Source of the DNA: Tetracentron sinense
Taxonomy: Eukaryota; Streptophyta; Magnoliopsida; Trochodendrales; Trochodendraceae
Length of the DNA stretch: 64,000 nucleotides
Assembly (NCBI GenBank): GCA_015143295.1
Contig: CM026560.1
Span: 8,496,501-8,560,500, forward strand
Direction of reading: 5' to 3'
Within the stretch, counting starts at the first letter, position 1, and every line of letters begins with the position of its first letter. The position numbers were made by a program, and so were the translations under genes. Below the pieces are notes generated by a model. The model saw only the letters and a list, made by a program, of their open reading frames with translations. It made no database searches and was not told where the DNA came from. Positions 1-9,201 of the stretch are shown one piece after another.

Positions 1-23
1 ACAAGAATCACGAAGCATGGAAG

Positions 24-453
24 GATGTTAGTGTACTAAGACCAGGTACGGGCACTAACATCTATTCCCAAACATGTATGAGAGGATGCTGGTATACTAA
101 GACCAGGTACGGGTACTAGCATCTATCTCCAAGTAAAATAACAAGCATGAAAGGATACTAGTGTACTATGACCAGGTATGGGCACTAGTATCTGTTTCCA
201 AGACAAGAATAATATGAAAGTATGCTAGTGCACTAAGACCAGGTATGGGCACTAGCATATGTTTCCAATGCAAGTATGAAAGGGTGTTAATGTACTAAGG
301 CCAAGTACGGGCATTAACACCTGTTTCCAACAAGTATGAGAGGATACTAGTATACTAAGACCAGGTACGGGTACTAGTATATATCTCCAAGCAAGAATCA
401 AGAAATAATGGAAGGGTGATAATGTACTAAGACCAAGTACGGGCATTATCATC
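24..453 (+). repeat. Tandem array of seven covarying hairpins in LTR U3
   Basis: Seven units of about 55-70 bp. Each has a left arm of about 10 bp, a near-constant 19-nt loop (TACTAAGACCAGGTACGGG or 1-3 changes from it) and a right arm complementary to the left. Arm pairs differ between units but stay complementary: unit 1 GATGTTAGTG/CACTAACATC, unit 3 GATACTAGTG/CACTAGTATC, unit 4 TATGCTAGTG/CACTAGCATA, unit 5 GGTGTTAATG/CATTAACACC. Units 2 and 7 have one G-T wobble each; unit 6 has one end mismatch. Confidence 0.92.
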
Positions 454-773
454 TGTTCCCAAGCAAACAAGAAAATTCACAAGCAAGTAGACAAGAAAAC
501 ATGCATGATACTCACGAGACATGTAAGGAACCCACAAGAAGCATAAAATGTAAAGTGTAATTTACAAAAATCACAAGGAAGGTGAAATATGTTTTAGTTA
601 AAGCATGAACCTAGGTATGAGCTTAAATATGATGTTTAAGATTATACTTGTTATTTGTTATTGCTTCCGCACTCTGATTTTAGTAATGTAATGATGAACT
701 GTATTATGTATATTAGTTTATTGTTAGCTAGTAGCTTGTACTTGCTGAGTATTCCATACTCAATCGTACTTTC

Positions 774-839
774 ATGTCGGCAGGTACATCATGCGATATA
801 TGGGCTCTGGGTCTCCTTGGATATAGGCGGCTCATGTAG
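774..839 (+). pseudogene. Relic of the LTR micro-ORF, frameshifted
   Basis: It starts ATGTCGGCAGG directly after the conserved stem-loop at 745-762, as in the other chromovirus LTRs. The first 13 codons read MSAGTSCDIWALG and match the frame of the intact 30-codon copy at 26404-26496 (MSAGTVCDLWTLV). A small indel before the expected Pro-Trp-Ile then shifts the frame and it ends at TAG after 21 codons. Confidence 0.6.
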
Positions 840-1170
840 AGTAGGAGACCGCTCTGATTGTCACCCAGATATTAGGAGCCTTGGCATGTGGCCAATGGTT
901 GGGATGAGTGAGAGAGAGACATGTATTTTGGGTTCTTATGTCTGGGGGGGTTTGTCTCATTTGGATTGGGACTCAAGTTAAGGAGTTCATGTTCATGTTG
1001 TTAATTTTATTCAATTATTGTAATCAATTGCACTTGGAATATAGTTAAGTTATTAAAGAAAATTTTAGTTCTCTATTTTGCATGCCTTGTATACCCTCTG
1101 CAGGTTAGTTTAAGTACAGGTCACGTCGCCAAAGTATCCTGACCCCTAGGGGGTATTTTGGGGCGCGACA

Positions 1171-1496
1171 AAAAGTCTAGATGGACTGTGGATTTTATTG
1201 GGCTTCATAGCTCACTGACATTAAATGTCAGCAAATTATGGTGCTACTGTCCTGAGAATAGAGGGTCCTAACAAGACGTTTGGGGCATATAAGGACCGCC
1301 GTATTAAGTGAAGGTAATGTATTTGCTTATGATGGTTTATTGTGATGACCAATTGTTATTACTTATGTAAGATCATAAGAAAAGTTGAAAAAAAATTCCC
1401 ACATTTTTCGCAAGTAAAGTCTTTTGTATGCGTGGTAATGACGAACAGGCGTGCGTTTTGGAACTTGATTCCCTAGGCACGGGTCGGGGCATCACA
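1171..1496 (+). mobile_element. Possible 3' end of an older gypsy-type LTR
   Basis: The stretch ends GGGTCGGGGCATCACA, similar in style to gypsy LTR ends, preceded by a GGCGTGCGTTTTGG block. It may be the LTR into which the element ending at 1170 inserted. No second boundary is visible. Confidence 0.35.
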
Positions 1497-1639
1497 ATTT
1501 TAAGTTACATGGAATTATAATAAAATTACTATAAAAAAACTTAACTTAGACATATGCACAGATTTCTAACTGGAACTCCTTTTTCGATGTTGTCTATTCC
1601 GACACTTTTGTGTCAATGTATACTAACTTTTAGAATTGA

Positions 1640-1830
1640 CTGCGTTCAATTTACACCTCCTTTATCCGATTTGAACAATGAGGATCTTTCTTTTACTAAA
1701 ACAGTTCAGCTTAAACCTAATAGTGTGCCTCAAATCCTAATCGGGACTGGATTTTTGATGCGGTCTCTTCTAACATGTGTATTTCAATATAACCTGTAAA
1801 GTCCATATTTGTGTTGCCTCAATTTTGATA
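1640..1830 (+). repeat. Diverged relic monomer of the 178-bp satellite
   Basis: The order of motifs (GGATTTTTGATG, then TCTCTTCTAACATGTGTATT, then ATAACCT) matches the satellite at 23156-23770 (GGATTTCGATG, TTTCTTCTAACGTGTGTATT, CCAACCTAAG). Only about one monomer is recognisable and it is heavily diverged. Confidence 0.4.
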
Positions 1831-2529
1831 CCGAAACAGTGTCTAGTCTGTATTAGTCCTTGCCTCCAGTACTCATGAAGTGAAGATGAAGTGAAGATAA
1901 AGACTGAAGAAAATGCAATCAAGCTTCTCTCTTTCATTACAATGGTAGGTGAGACCTATATACTTAGTTTGTACTCAACTGGAATTGAAGACCTAGATAC
2001 TTATTTTGTCTCTTTAATAGTAACTTAGAGTTCATGTCAAGTTAAAATTAAAGGACATCTCCTTTCCCTTAGAAATATGTTATATCCTTTCTATAACAAA
2101 TAGTTGAATAAAAGTTGGGAATTTTTTGCAAAGTTTTTCTATGTTTAAGCTTTCTAATGGTGAATCGGAATTTGAGGTGTTTTGTCCTTCAACTTTCCAA
2201 GGAGATTGCGAGATCAATCCAAGAATGTGGACTTGTTTTACACTCTTTCATCATCAATTAAATTATTTAATTACTTCAATCTGCGTATTTATTTTTAGAT
2301 TATTCAACTTTCTAAAGCCTTGAATTTTCTGTTATTGCAAAGTATTAAAATCAAAACCTTGATTTGTATCCTTTGCAAGCGTAGGATCCAAATCCTATAT
2401 CTGAGGTTTGGATTGATTGAAACCCCAGATCTCTTAGGCTTTTATTTAGGTTATCAAGAATTGATTATTGATTGGCTATTTTAATTGTTTTGGATTAAGA
2501 TTAAGGGTTATTTTGGAAGGATCCAATGA
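1831..2529. other. No recognisable feature
   Basis: AT-rich intergenic sequence. The 65-codon ORF at 2126-2323 resembles nothing I know and has no supporting context. Confidence 0.5.
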
Positions 2530-3765
2530 GACTTACTAGGGAATGAGAAAGTCGATACTCGGAAGTATCATCTGGTGGATTGGGAAACCATATCCTTACC
2601 TAAAAGGGCGGGGATCTCAACATTCATCCCTTTCATAGGGTGATCAAGGCCTTATTAGGGAAGTGGCTCTAACATTGTGGTGAGGAGGAGGGAAGTTTGT
2701 GGAGGGAGGTGTAGTAGACAAGAATGGGTTGGTTAATCAATGATGCCCTAAGATTAGGTGGGGTCCAATGGGAGTCGGGGTTTGGAAGGTGATGCTATGA
2801 GCATAGGAAAATTTCTCTTCCTACACCCATCTTAAGGTGGGCAATTTAGAGCATATTAGTTTTTGGAATGATCGCTGATGCGGTCACACCACACTTAGGT
2901 AGTCGTACAGTAACCTTTTCCTCCTAATTGTGTCCAAAAGGGGCTCTGATTTGGACACCCAAACTGAGGTGCAACCTATTCGATTAGGAGGTTAAGGGCC
3001 TCTGGGGCAATTAGCCCAAGTTCTGCCGATCACCACCTCTCTTTCTGTTGGAGGTAGTTGTGTCTGGTCCTTAGATAACTAGAGCCAGTTCTCAATGTAT
3101 TCCTTTTTGCAAGCTTTGCAACCTAGGGCCTTGCTACCTTTTCTTCATCAGGCTGTGTGATTTTTGATTTTTCCCTCAAAGGTATCTTTTCTTATAGACA
3201 GCAGTTTTAGATAAAATTTTAACTTGCGATCACCTTATGCGTAGAGGTTGATCTCTAGGTAATAGATGCTTGTGCCTTTTAGTAGATGAGTCAGTGGATC
3301 AATTATTACTTCTTTATCCTGTGCCGAGAAGTTTAGTCCTACTTCCTTTCTCATCTAGGCATCCCTTGGAACTTTCCTAGCTTCTTTCAGAGCTTCTTAT
3401 CCTGTTGCTTGCTAGTGCCATTTCCGTTGCCAACGGGAACAATTTGGCCTCTCCTATCGGGGACAATAGCTTGGTCCCTTTGGAAGGAGAGAAATAGGAG
3501 AGTTTTCGAGGACTCTTCTTTGCTGGTCCCCCAGATTTAGGCTCGAGTTCGTTACCTCGTCTCAGCATGGGTGCAGTTGGGGGAGCTGACGGGGACCTAT
3601 GAGGAAACACTTTTGTATTGTGATTGTTTGTTAGTTATTGTTTCGCTCTGCTTAATGTTATTCTGCTTTTTTCTTTCTCTTTCCTTGGTTTACCATTGGT
3701 GAACCTTGCGATGTAGGCTCTCTTTAATCATCTTTCTATATAATACTACTCTTTACCAATATAAA
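2530..3765 (+). pseudogene. L1-type LINE, 3' part of ORF2, degenerate
   Basis: Translation in shifting plus frames gives the usual end of a plant L1 ORF2. About 2553-2610 reads K-Y-H-L-V-D-W-E-T-I-S-L-P-K, the segment after the reverse transcriptase. Near 2860-2890 is F-W-N-D-R followed by C-G. Near 3215-3310 is the zf-RVT region (D-H-L-M-R-R-G, N-R-C-L-C, ESVDQLLL). At about 3470-3510 is W-S-L-W-K-E-R-N-R-R-V-F-E, typical of the domain's end. Many stops and frameshifts break it. The tail (ATAATACTACTCTTTACC...) resembles LINE 3' ends; no clear poly(A) or TSD was found. The RT and endonuclease are absent, as expected for 5' truncation. Confidence 0.75.
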
Positions 3766-4281
3766 AGGGTTAATTTAATAATCTCTAAATTTAGAGAAAT
3801 CTTATATTTCAGTTAACCATGATATAGGGAAATTAATTTGCTTGAATTGAGATATTGAGTGTGAATATCTCGGATATACATAATTTTGGGGATTTGAAAG
3901 AAGAGATTCATTGCTTAAATTTTGGAGTTTATCTAAACCCTAAAATTTGGTGAGAAGTTATTTAGGAAAGAATTAGTTATTTGCTGAAGAATATTATTTA
4001 GGGATTTGATTTAAGTATTACGTCTAATTGATTGGTTTGGGATTCTATAATAAACTAGCCCTAATTTATCAATTGAGACAACCCAAATATTTTTCTAGAA
4101 TTATTTATATTTTTTGTTACATCTAAGTGTCCTAAACTACTTGATTGTGAGTGAAATCTTGAAGCTTCTTCAAAATCTCTTGCTTTATTGTTTTTTCATA
4201 AAACTTTCCATTTAGTTGATCTGTATGTGTTGATCATATAAAATTCTGGAAGCACATCTCCATCTTAGCCACCCCTTTGTA
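3766..4281. other. No recognisable feature
   Basis: AT-rich sequence between the LINE end and the TSD of the next solo LTR. No conserved coding or repeat signature is visible. Confidence 0.5.
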
Positions 4282-4286
4282 GTTCT

Positions 4287-5145
4287 TGTTGTTCCAAATT
4301 TACCTGTAAAAGCTAATTCCAGAAAATGCAGACTTGGAAAATCACGAACAATACAGCAATCACGAACTCAGGAAAATCTTGCACTTGAAATTTGATCAGA
4401 AACTTGGTAGTTCTTGTGAAGTGAGGTGCGGATCACGTGGCTCTCTTTAAGACAATTCGCGCTCCCACAGATGCAATGGGTTATCGGTCACGATGCTTAC
4501 AGGATACAACAACTCTATAGAATCTATCCGTGATAGTAGAAAATGCTTCTTCTACTGTCGTACACCACTCTATATTATTAGCCTAGCAAAATCGAAAATA
4601 TAGAGATAAAAAACCCAAAACCAGAAGAGGAAAAAACCAACTCTCGAGAGTCAATATACTCTGTGTATAAAATAATAACCCATAAATTTTGTGTAAAAAA
4701 TTTGTATAGAAATTCTCTTTATATAGAGTAAGGAAATAAGCTGTTGATTTCCAAAACTGTCATTTTAATACCGAAATTAATCTCATTGATTACCACTAAC
4801 GAGAGTAAAACAGTCATAAGGTTTTAGTGGTATACTAAACGGTAACCTTGTTTAATTAAAAAATTAATAATAAACATTTGTATAAAAATAATATTTTAAA
4901 CCCAACCCAGCCCGGCTCGGCGTGTGTGTGAGTTGTAGCATAGCATAGTTACAATGTGCAATGGGTGGGTAGACAACAACTTCAAAGGCCCTTGAAGGCC
5001 CAAGCCTTCTTCCAACTTTCTTTCTTATAAAGAGGTAAAACATTTCTTACTTTTCCAATGTGGGACTAAAAGAAGTACCAAACACAATAGATAAGTTTTT
5101 TCTCTTTTGTTTTGAATCACCAAAATTCCACCCAAAACCACAACA
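4287..5145 (-). mobile_element. Solo LTR, copia-like, TSD GTTCT
   Basis: The 859-bp element begins TGTTG and ends CAACA, and is flanked by GTTCT at 4282-4286 and 5146-5150. The minus-strand reading has the usual layout of plant copia LTRs: TGTTGTGG start, a TCCCACATTGGAAAAG segment, then a CTCTTTATAAG TATA-like site. No internal region is present, so it arose by LTR-LTR recombination or is a TRIM-like unit. Confidence 0.85.
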
Positions 5146-5150
5146 GTTCT

Positions 5151-5557
5151 ATGACTCCTCCTCAATCTCTCTCTTGTGAATAACTGAAATGAGACGAGGA
5201 AATGCTTTCTTTAGGGTATCTACTTTGCAAGTAGAACTCGATCATGATTACTGTCCTTGGCCTGGCTAAATTTACACTCCATATACTCTTATCTTCGTCA
5301 GACTTTTTAGAAAGCCCTTGGCTAGGGCACCCCTCCAAATTTCCAGTTTGGTATTACCCCCCTCTCTAGTCTTATCAACATGAAAGAGAGGACCTCATCT
5401 TTACTTTGGGCCATGTTCCCATGTTATAATTAGAAACTAATTTGACAAACTACCAATTATTCCCATGTTCTCTCTCAATATGTTGTCTTAATGATGTCAA
5501 TACATCCACTTGAATTAAGAAAATCCACATTTCATATAGATAGCCTTACTTTTTAGG
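5151..5557. other. No recognisable feature
   Basis: Unassigned sequence between the solo LTR and the foldback element. Confidence 0.5.
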
Positions 5558-5935
5558 CAGGTTAGCTGGGATCAGACCCGCTGCCTCATAGTTGCAATGC
5601 TAACTACCATCCATCTAAGCTATGGGCTTGACCCCCTTCCCGCCAACGCTCCAAGGAAGAATTAATAGTGTACACGTTGAGACTCTGCAAACTCCTTTGT
5701 TTTCCTCTTTTGGCCGAACGCCTACCAGAAAGTAAAACTCTTTGAAATTCTTGCAAACTTGTCTTCACCCTGGGCATGCACAAGTGTTGATATTTAGGCA
5801 TACTTAGTTTTATTTGTCAACATTAATATTCTACTCGGTGGTGCCATTAATATAATTTCATGGTGTTTTGTATGTACCATGTAGTATGTAGTACTGTGAG
5901 GTGAGGACATGGGTCTGATCCTAGCTTACCTTTGG
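5558..5935. mobile_element. Foldback MITE-like element, imperfect TIR
   Basis: An inverted repeat pairs about 5569-5596 (AGCTGGGATCAGACCC core) with about 5903-5933 (GGGTCTGATCCTAGCT core). Arms are about 28 bp with a few mismatches. No convincing TSD was found, so the superfamily is undecided. Confidence 0.5.
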
Positions 5936-6169
5936 ACAAGTGTTTTATGTCTCACCCTTAACTTCAAGTTTTTGAAATAGATCTTTAACAGTCATATGAT
6001 ACCGATGCTCAGTTTCTAGCTTGATTTGGATGTAATTAGCTGCAACAATCTTTGAGAACAAGAATTATCAAGTGGTGCAAGTTGGATGCCTTGCATCAAG
6101 TGGTACAAGCAGGAGACATAATTCTTGGGGGGACCATCTTCTTGATATATTTACAGAGATCATTACAAT

Positions 6170-6499
6170 CATAGTTACCAAGTCTGGGTACGAGTATAAT
6201 ACAAAAATAATCCATTCGGGAAGAACGGGTGTTATACGACAAAAACATGGCAAAAGTACGAAATAATTAGTAATTATAAATAAATAAAATCATGATATTA
6301 ACTAAGAACAAGCATTTAATACGAAATATGTGCTTAACATGGCAAAAAATGTGTATTGTATGCGTTTGATGTGTAATTCGTGTACTAAGCGTGTATCATA
6401 TGACAATACGCATATAATATGTAACATGGTAAAAGTACGTTAAACGACGACCCCCCTAAAAGTATTATACGGGTATAATACGGGGGTTTGGTAACTATG
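6170..6499. mobile_element. hAT-type MITE, TSD ATTACAAT
   Basis: The 330-bp element has perfect 12-bp termini (CATAGTTACCAA at the left, its complement at the right) and an exact 8-bp TSD, ATTACAAT, at 6162-6169 and 6500-6507. The subterminal parts (GTATAATAC, GTATTATAC) are also inverted. Eight-base duplication and size fit a non-autonomous hAT element; no transposase is encoded. Confidence 0.9.
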
Positions 6500-6507
6500 A
6501 TTACAAT

Positions 6508-6854
6508 ACTAAATTTGAAATTTATTTGGAGCATTAGTTTTTTTTTTTTTAGTGTTCTTGTATCGAGGATGTGTTACAATTTAATCATGAATTCATACTA
6601 CGATGAAGACATTGTTTTACAATTTATCTTGAAATGAGGGGAAAAATACTTTAAATAAATAAGATACACCATTTATACAGTTTTTTTTTAAATTTATAGC
6701 CGTGTCATGTTAGTAATGTTCCCTATTTTTCTCGGTGAACCTGTGTATATACATATATATATATATGTGCTTGTGTGTACATTAGAAGAGTAATTGTCAA
6801 GAGAATACTGGCAATTTAAGACATGAACTGGTTTTTTGCTTTGATGTCTTGTAG
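6508..6854. other. AT-rich sequence upstream of the reductase exon
   Basis: It holds a short TA/ATAT microsatellite near 6750 and a T-run at 6540-6550. It ends in a plausible splice acceptor (TTGATGTCTTGTAG, 6841-6854). Nothing else is recognisable. Confidence 0.5.
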
Positions 6855-7948
6855 GTTATTATGCGATGGGGACTGGAAAGAGGAACCAGTGTCCTACCTT
6901 GTAGCTTGAAGCCTGATCGGATCAGATCAAACATGGGTATTTTCAATTGTTCACTATCAGATAGCAAGTGGAACCGGTTGAACAAGATCAAACCACAGGT
7001 ATGTCTCTTTGGAAACGTGCCCGCAGGGGCAGAGCCAGGAATTTACTATGGGGGAGCACATTTAGAAAAAAAAAATTGACGACTTGTGGGTCATTTTATC
7101 CATAGATTTTATACATATAGTACAAGTATTGTTTCACCTTGTATACGGGAGTAGTTGTTCCCTTACCTTATGGCTATACCCTATTAAATAATATAATAAT
7201 TTTTTTTTGAAAAGTTCAGGGAGTAGTTGCTCCCTTGTCCAATGACTATGCCTATTAATAATATAATATAATTTTGAAAAGTTGAGGGAACAGTTGCCCC
7301 ATTTTCAATGACTATGCCCTATTAAATAATTAAACAAAATAGTTTAAAATTATTATTTTTTAATTCAATGGGACAGCTGCCCCCGACTAATCCTCTACGA
7401 TTATAACTCAACTTCTTAGAGTCTGGTTATAACACAAAAGTTTTTTAACTCCAATTAACAACTTTAACCTTTAGAATTAGTTTTTTTTTCTTCTAGAAAC
7501 CAAGGTTAGGTGGTTGAACTCTAAGGGTTCAACAATATAACATTAGTTTTTATAAAAAATATAAAACTCTAGTTCAGGATTTTTAACCCTTAGGAATAAT
7601 ATTTTTTAATATACTTTTACAAAAATTAAAGTTATAATGTTGAACCCCAAAGGTTAGTGAATCTTAACCAGAAGGGGTCAAAAGGGACACGTGTTGGACT
7701 GTTGGTGCGATTGAATTCTCCCGTGTTCAACTGCAATTGGCTGTGATTACATCTCCATACTCTCCATGCCCCATGCTATGCCATGTACTACTATATACAT
7801 TAAAAAAAAAGTATTTTTTCACAAAATTTTAGGGGGGCACGTGCCCCCCTTGGCTCCGCCCCTGCGTGCCCGTGAATCCTTCAGACACTGGTTGGCTGGA
7901 AGCAGTCCCCTCCAAGCTGTACATGAGATGGAAGATGACATTGAATGA
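6855..7948 (+). pseudogene. Aldo-keto reductase 3' end, broken by a hAT element
   Basis: After an acceptor-like TTGTAG, 6855-6999 translates without stops and contains [14 protein letters not shown], then K-P-D-R-I. This matches the NADP-binding C-terminal part of plant aldo-keto reductases, where RWGLQ...SVLPKS and a following R-I-K-E-N are typical; the usual Lys of the PKS motif is Cys here. After the hAT insertion (7024-7864) the frame resumes near 7865 and ends SPLQAVHEMEDDIE then TGA at 7946-7948, resembling the family's C-terminus (GPYKSVEELWDGEI-like). No upstream catalytic exons (Asp-Tyr-Lys-His) were found. The match is a family assignment by motif, not by search. Confidence 0.55.
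7024..7864. mobile_element. Non-autonomous hAT element, TSD CGTGCCCG
   Basis: The 841-bp element has termini CAGGGGCAGAGCCA and its near-complement TGGCTCCGCCCCTG, the TIR style of plant Tip100-like hAT elements. The exact 8-bp TSD CGTGCCCG is at 7016-7023 and 7865-7872. Inside are three diverged copies of a GGGAGTAGTTGCTCCCTT motif (7148-7370) and a dispersed AATCTTAACCA motif. No transposase. It disrupts the reductase reading frame. Confidence 0.9.
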
Positions 7949-9196
7949 AATGTTTGATGATCTTCTATAAAAGATTTCTAGAGATATCTGTTACAATTTT
8001 AATGGAGTCACAAACATATATAAAAGTAAAAATGCAGATATTATAATGGTTTGATGACCAGAATACAAATCCAGAAAATTGTGATGTATAGAAACTGTGG
8101 TATGATCTCCGCAAAGGGATCCTCGAGTTTGTGTTGGTCTATTAGTTTTGTATAAGATGTTAAACTATTTCTGAGAGATATAAAAGAAGTACAAACATTA
8201 TAATAATGTTACTGAATAAGAGTGTAACATTTATGTGCAACAAAACAGAGGACAAAATTTTCAATAACATTGTTATTTCTGGTTATTACTAAATATTATC
8301 ATTCTGCTGCCAAAACTGGCCAAGGATGGAAATTAGTTACCCCGGGGGGATTGAGAAATACAATTAGTGCAATTATTAAGCAAATAACCAAAATAAATAA
8401 ATAAAAGATCAAGAACAAGATACAAATTTACGTGGTTCACATGGCATGGCTATGAGAGATTAAGCATTCACTATGATAATTTAGAAGAAAAAACAATAGA
8501 AACAATCTCTATTACTTTACATATTCTTGCAAGAAAAAGCCTTTCATTTTTCTTCTAAAAAACAATAAATTGATTTTCACACTTATTATTTTTGAAGAAA
8601 ATAGAATTAATTATATCCCCAAATTGTTATGGTCACATTCTAAAATAATAGAGTTATTTATATCCCCAAACTGTTATGGTCGCATTCTCCTAATGTTGCT
8701 TTGGCAAAACATTGTTTTAATATTTTATTAAAAAGGGATTTACCCATCACTTTACTATAAATGGGCCAGGGGCTTCATAAGGTAAATTGGACATTTTTTT
8801 TATAGCTAGATTGATTCCGTTCTTTTGCAGAGATTTATGAAATCCGGTACATTATGGTCGCGTTCTCCTAATGTTGCTTTGGCAAAAACATTGTTTTAGT
8901 ATTCTTAATTTATAAATCTAGTTAAGAATGGATTTACCCATCACTTTACTATAAATAGACTAGGGGCTTCAAAATTGGAAGCAAAATTGGACATATTTAT
9001 CTTATTGCTAGATTGATTACAAGGATCCTTTCTTTTGCAGAAACTTATGAAATCCAGTACTTTGCAAGTTTTGTCAATGGACAATATGCATTTTCTTTTG
9101 AGAATTTGATGTATCCATGCTTTTCATTTATTGGGTTGCAATTCCCATAAGACTTTAAATGCAACAAAAGGAATGACTTCAAATCTCATTAAAAAT
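7949..9196. other. AT-rich intergenic stretch
   Basis: Apart from the duplication at 8672-9060 there is an ATTTACGTGGTTCACATGG segment (8427-8445) of the kind seen in copia LTRs. No TSD-bounded element could be delimited. Confidence 0.45.
8672..9060 (+). repeat. Imperfect tandem duplication, about 180-200 bp unit
   Basis: Both units begin TTATGGTCGC(A/G)TTCTCC and continue with AATGTTGCTTTGGCAAAA, GGATTTACCCATCACTTTAC and a terminal CTTTTGCAGA..TTATGAAATCC. Small indels separate the copies, so it is not very recent. Confidence 0.75.
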
Positions 9197-9201
9197 GGTA
9201 A

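Larger units (their letters stand above)
1..1170 (+). mobile_element. Chromovirus-type LTR, left end outside window
   Basis: The right end reads ...TTTTGGGGCGCGACA, the same terminal block (a CCAAAGTATCC stretch, a TAGGGGGTATTTTGGG stretch, then CGACA) that ends the other chromovirus LTRs here. In reverse complement it matches the start of the solo LTR at 26103, including both hairpin arrays. No primer-binding site follows, so it is a solo LTR or a 3' LTR. The five bases after it are AAAAG; the matching TSD would lie left of the window. Internal order is hairpin array, conserved stem-loop (745-762), micro-ORF relic, LTR end. Confidence 0.8.

Noticed and set aside
1..471. The repeat arrays at 1-471 and 26817-27325 as possible CRISPR arrays
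   Set aside because: This is eukaryotic DNA inside LTRs; the constant part is the hairpin loop and the variable part is the paired arms, not unique spacers.
3377..3610. 77-codon minus-strand ORF with Pro/Ser/Lys
   Set aside because: It is antisense to the LINE ORF2 3' end, whose plus-strand reading has the typical W-S-L-W-K-E-R-N-R-R motif.
5558..5660. Possible tRNA gene in the TTAGCTGGGATCAGACC segment
   Set aside because: No cloverleaf or B box could be formed; the segment is one arm of a foldback repeat.
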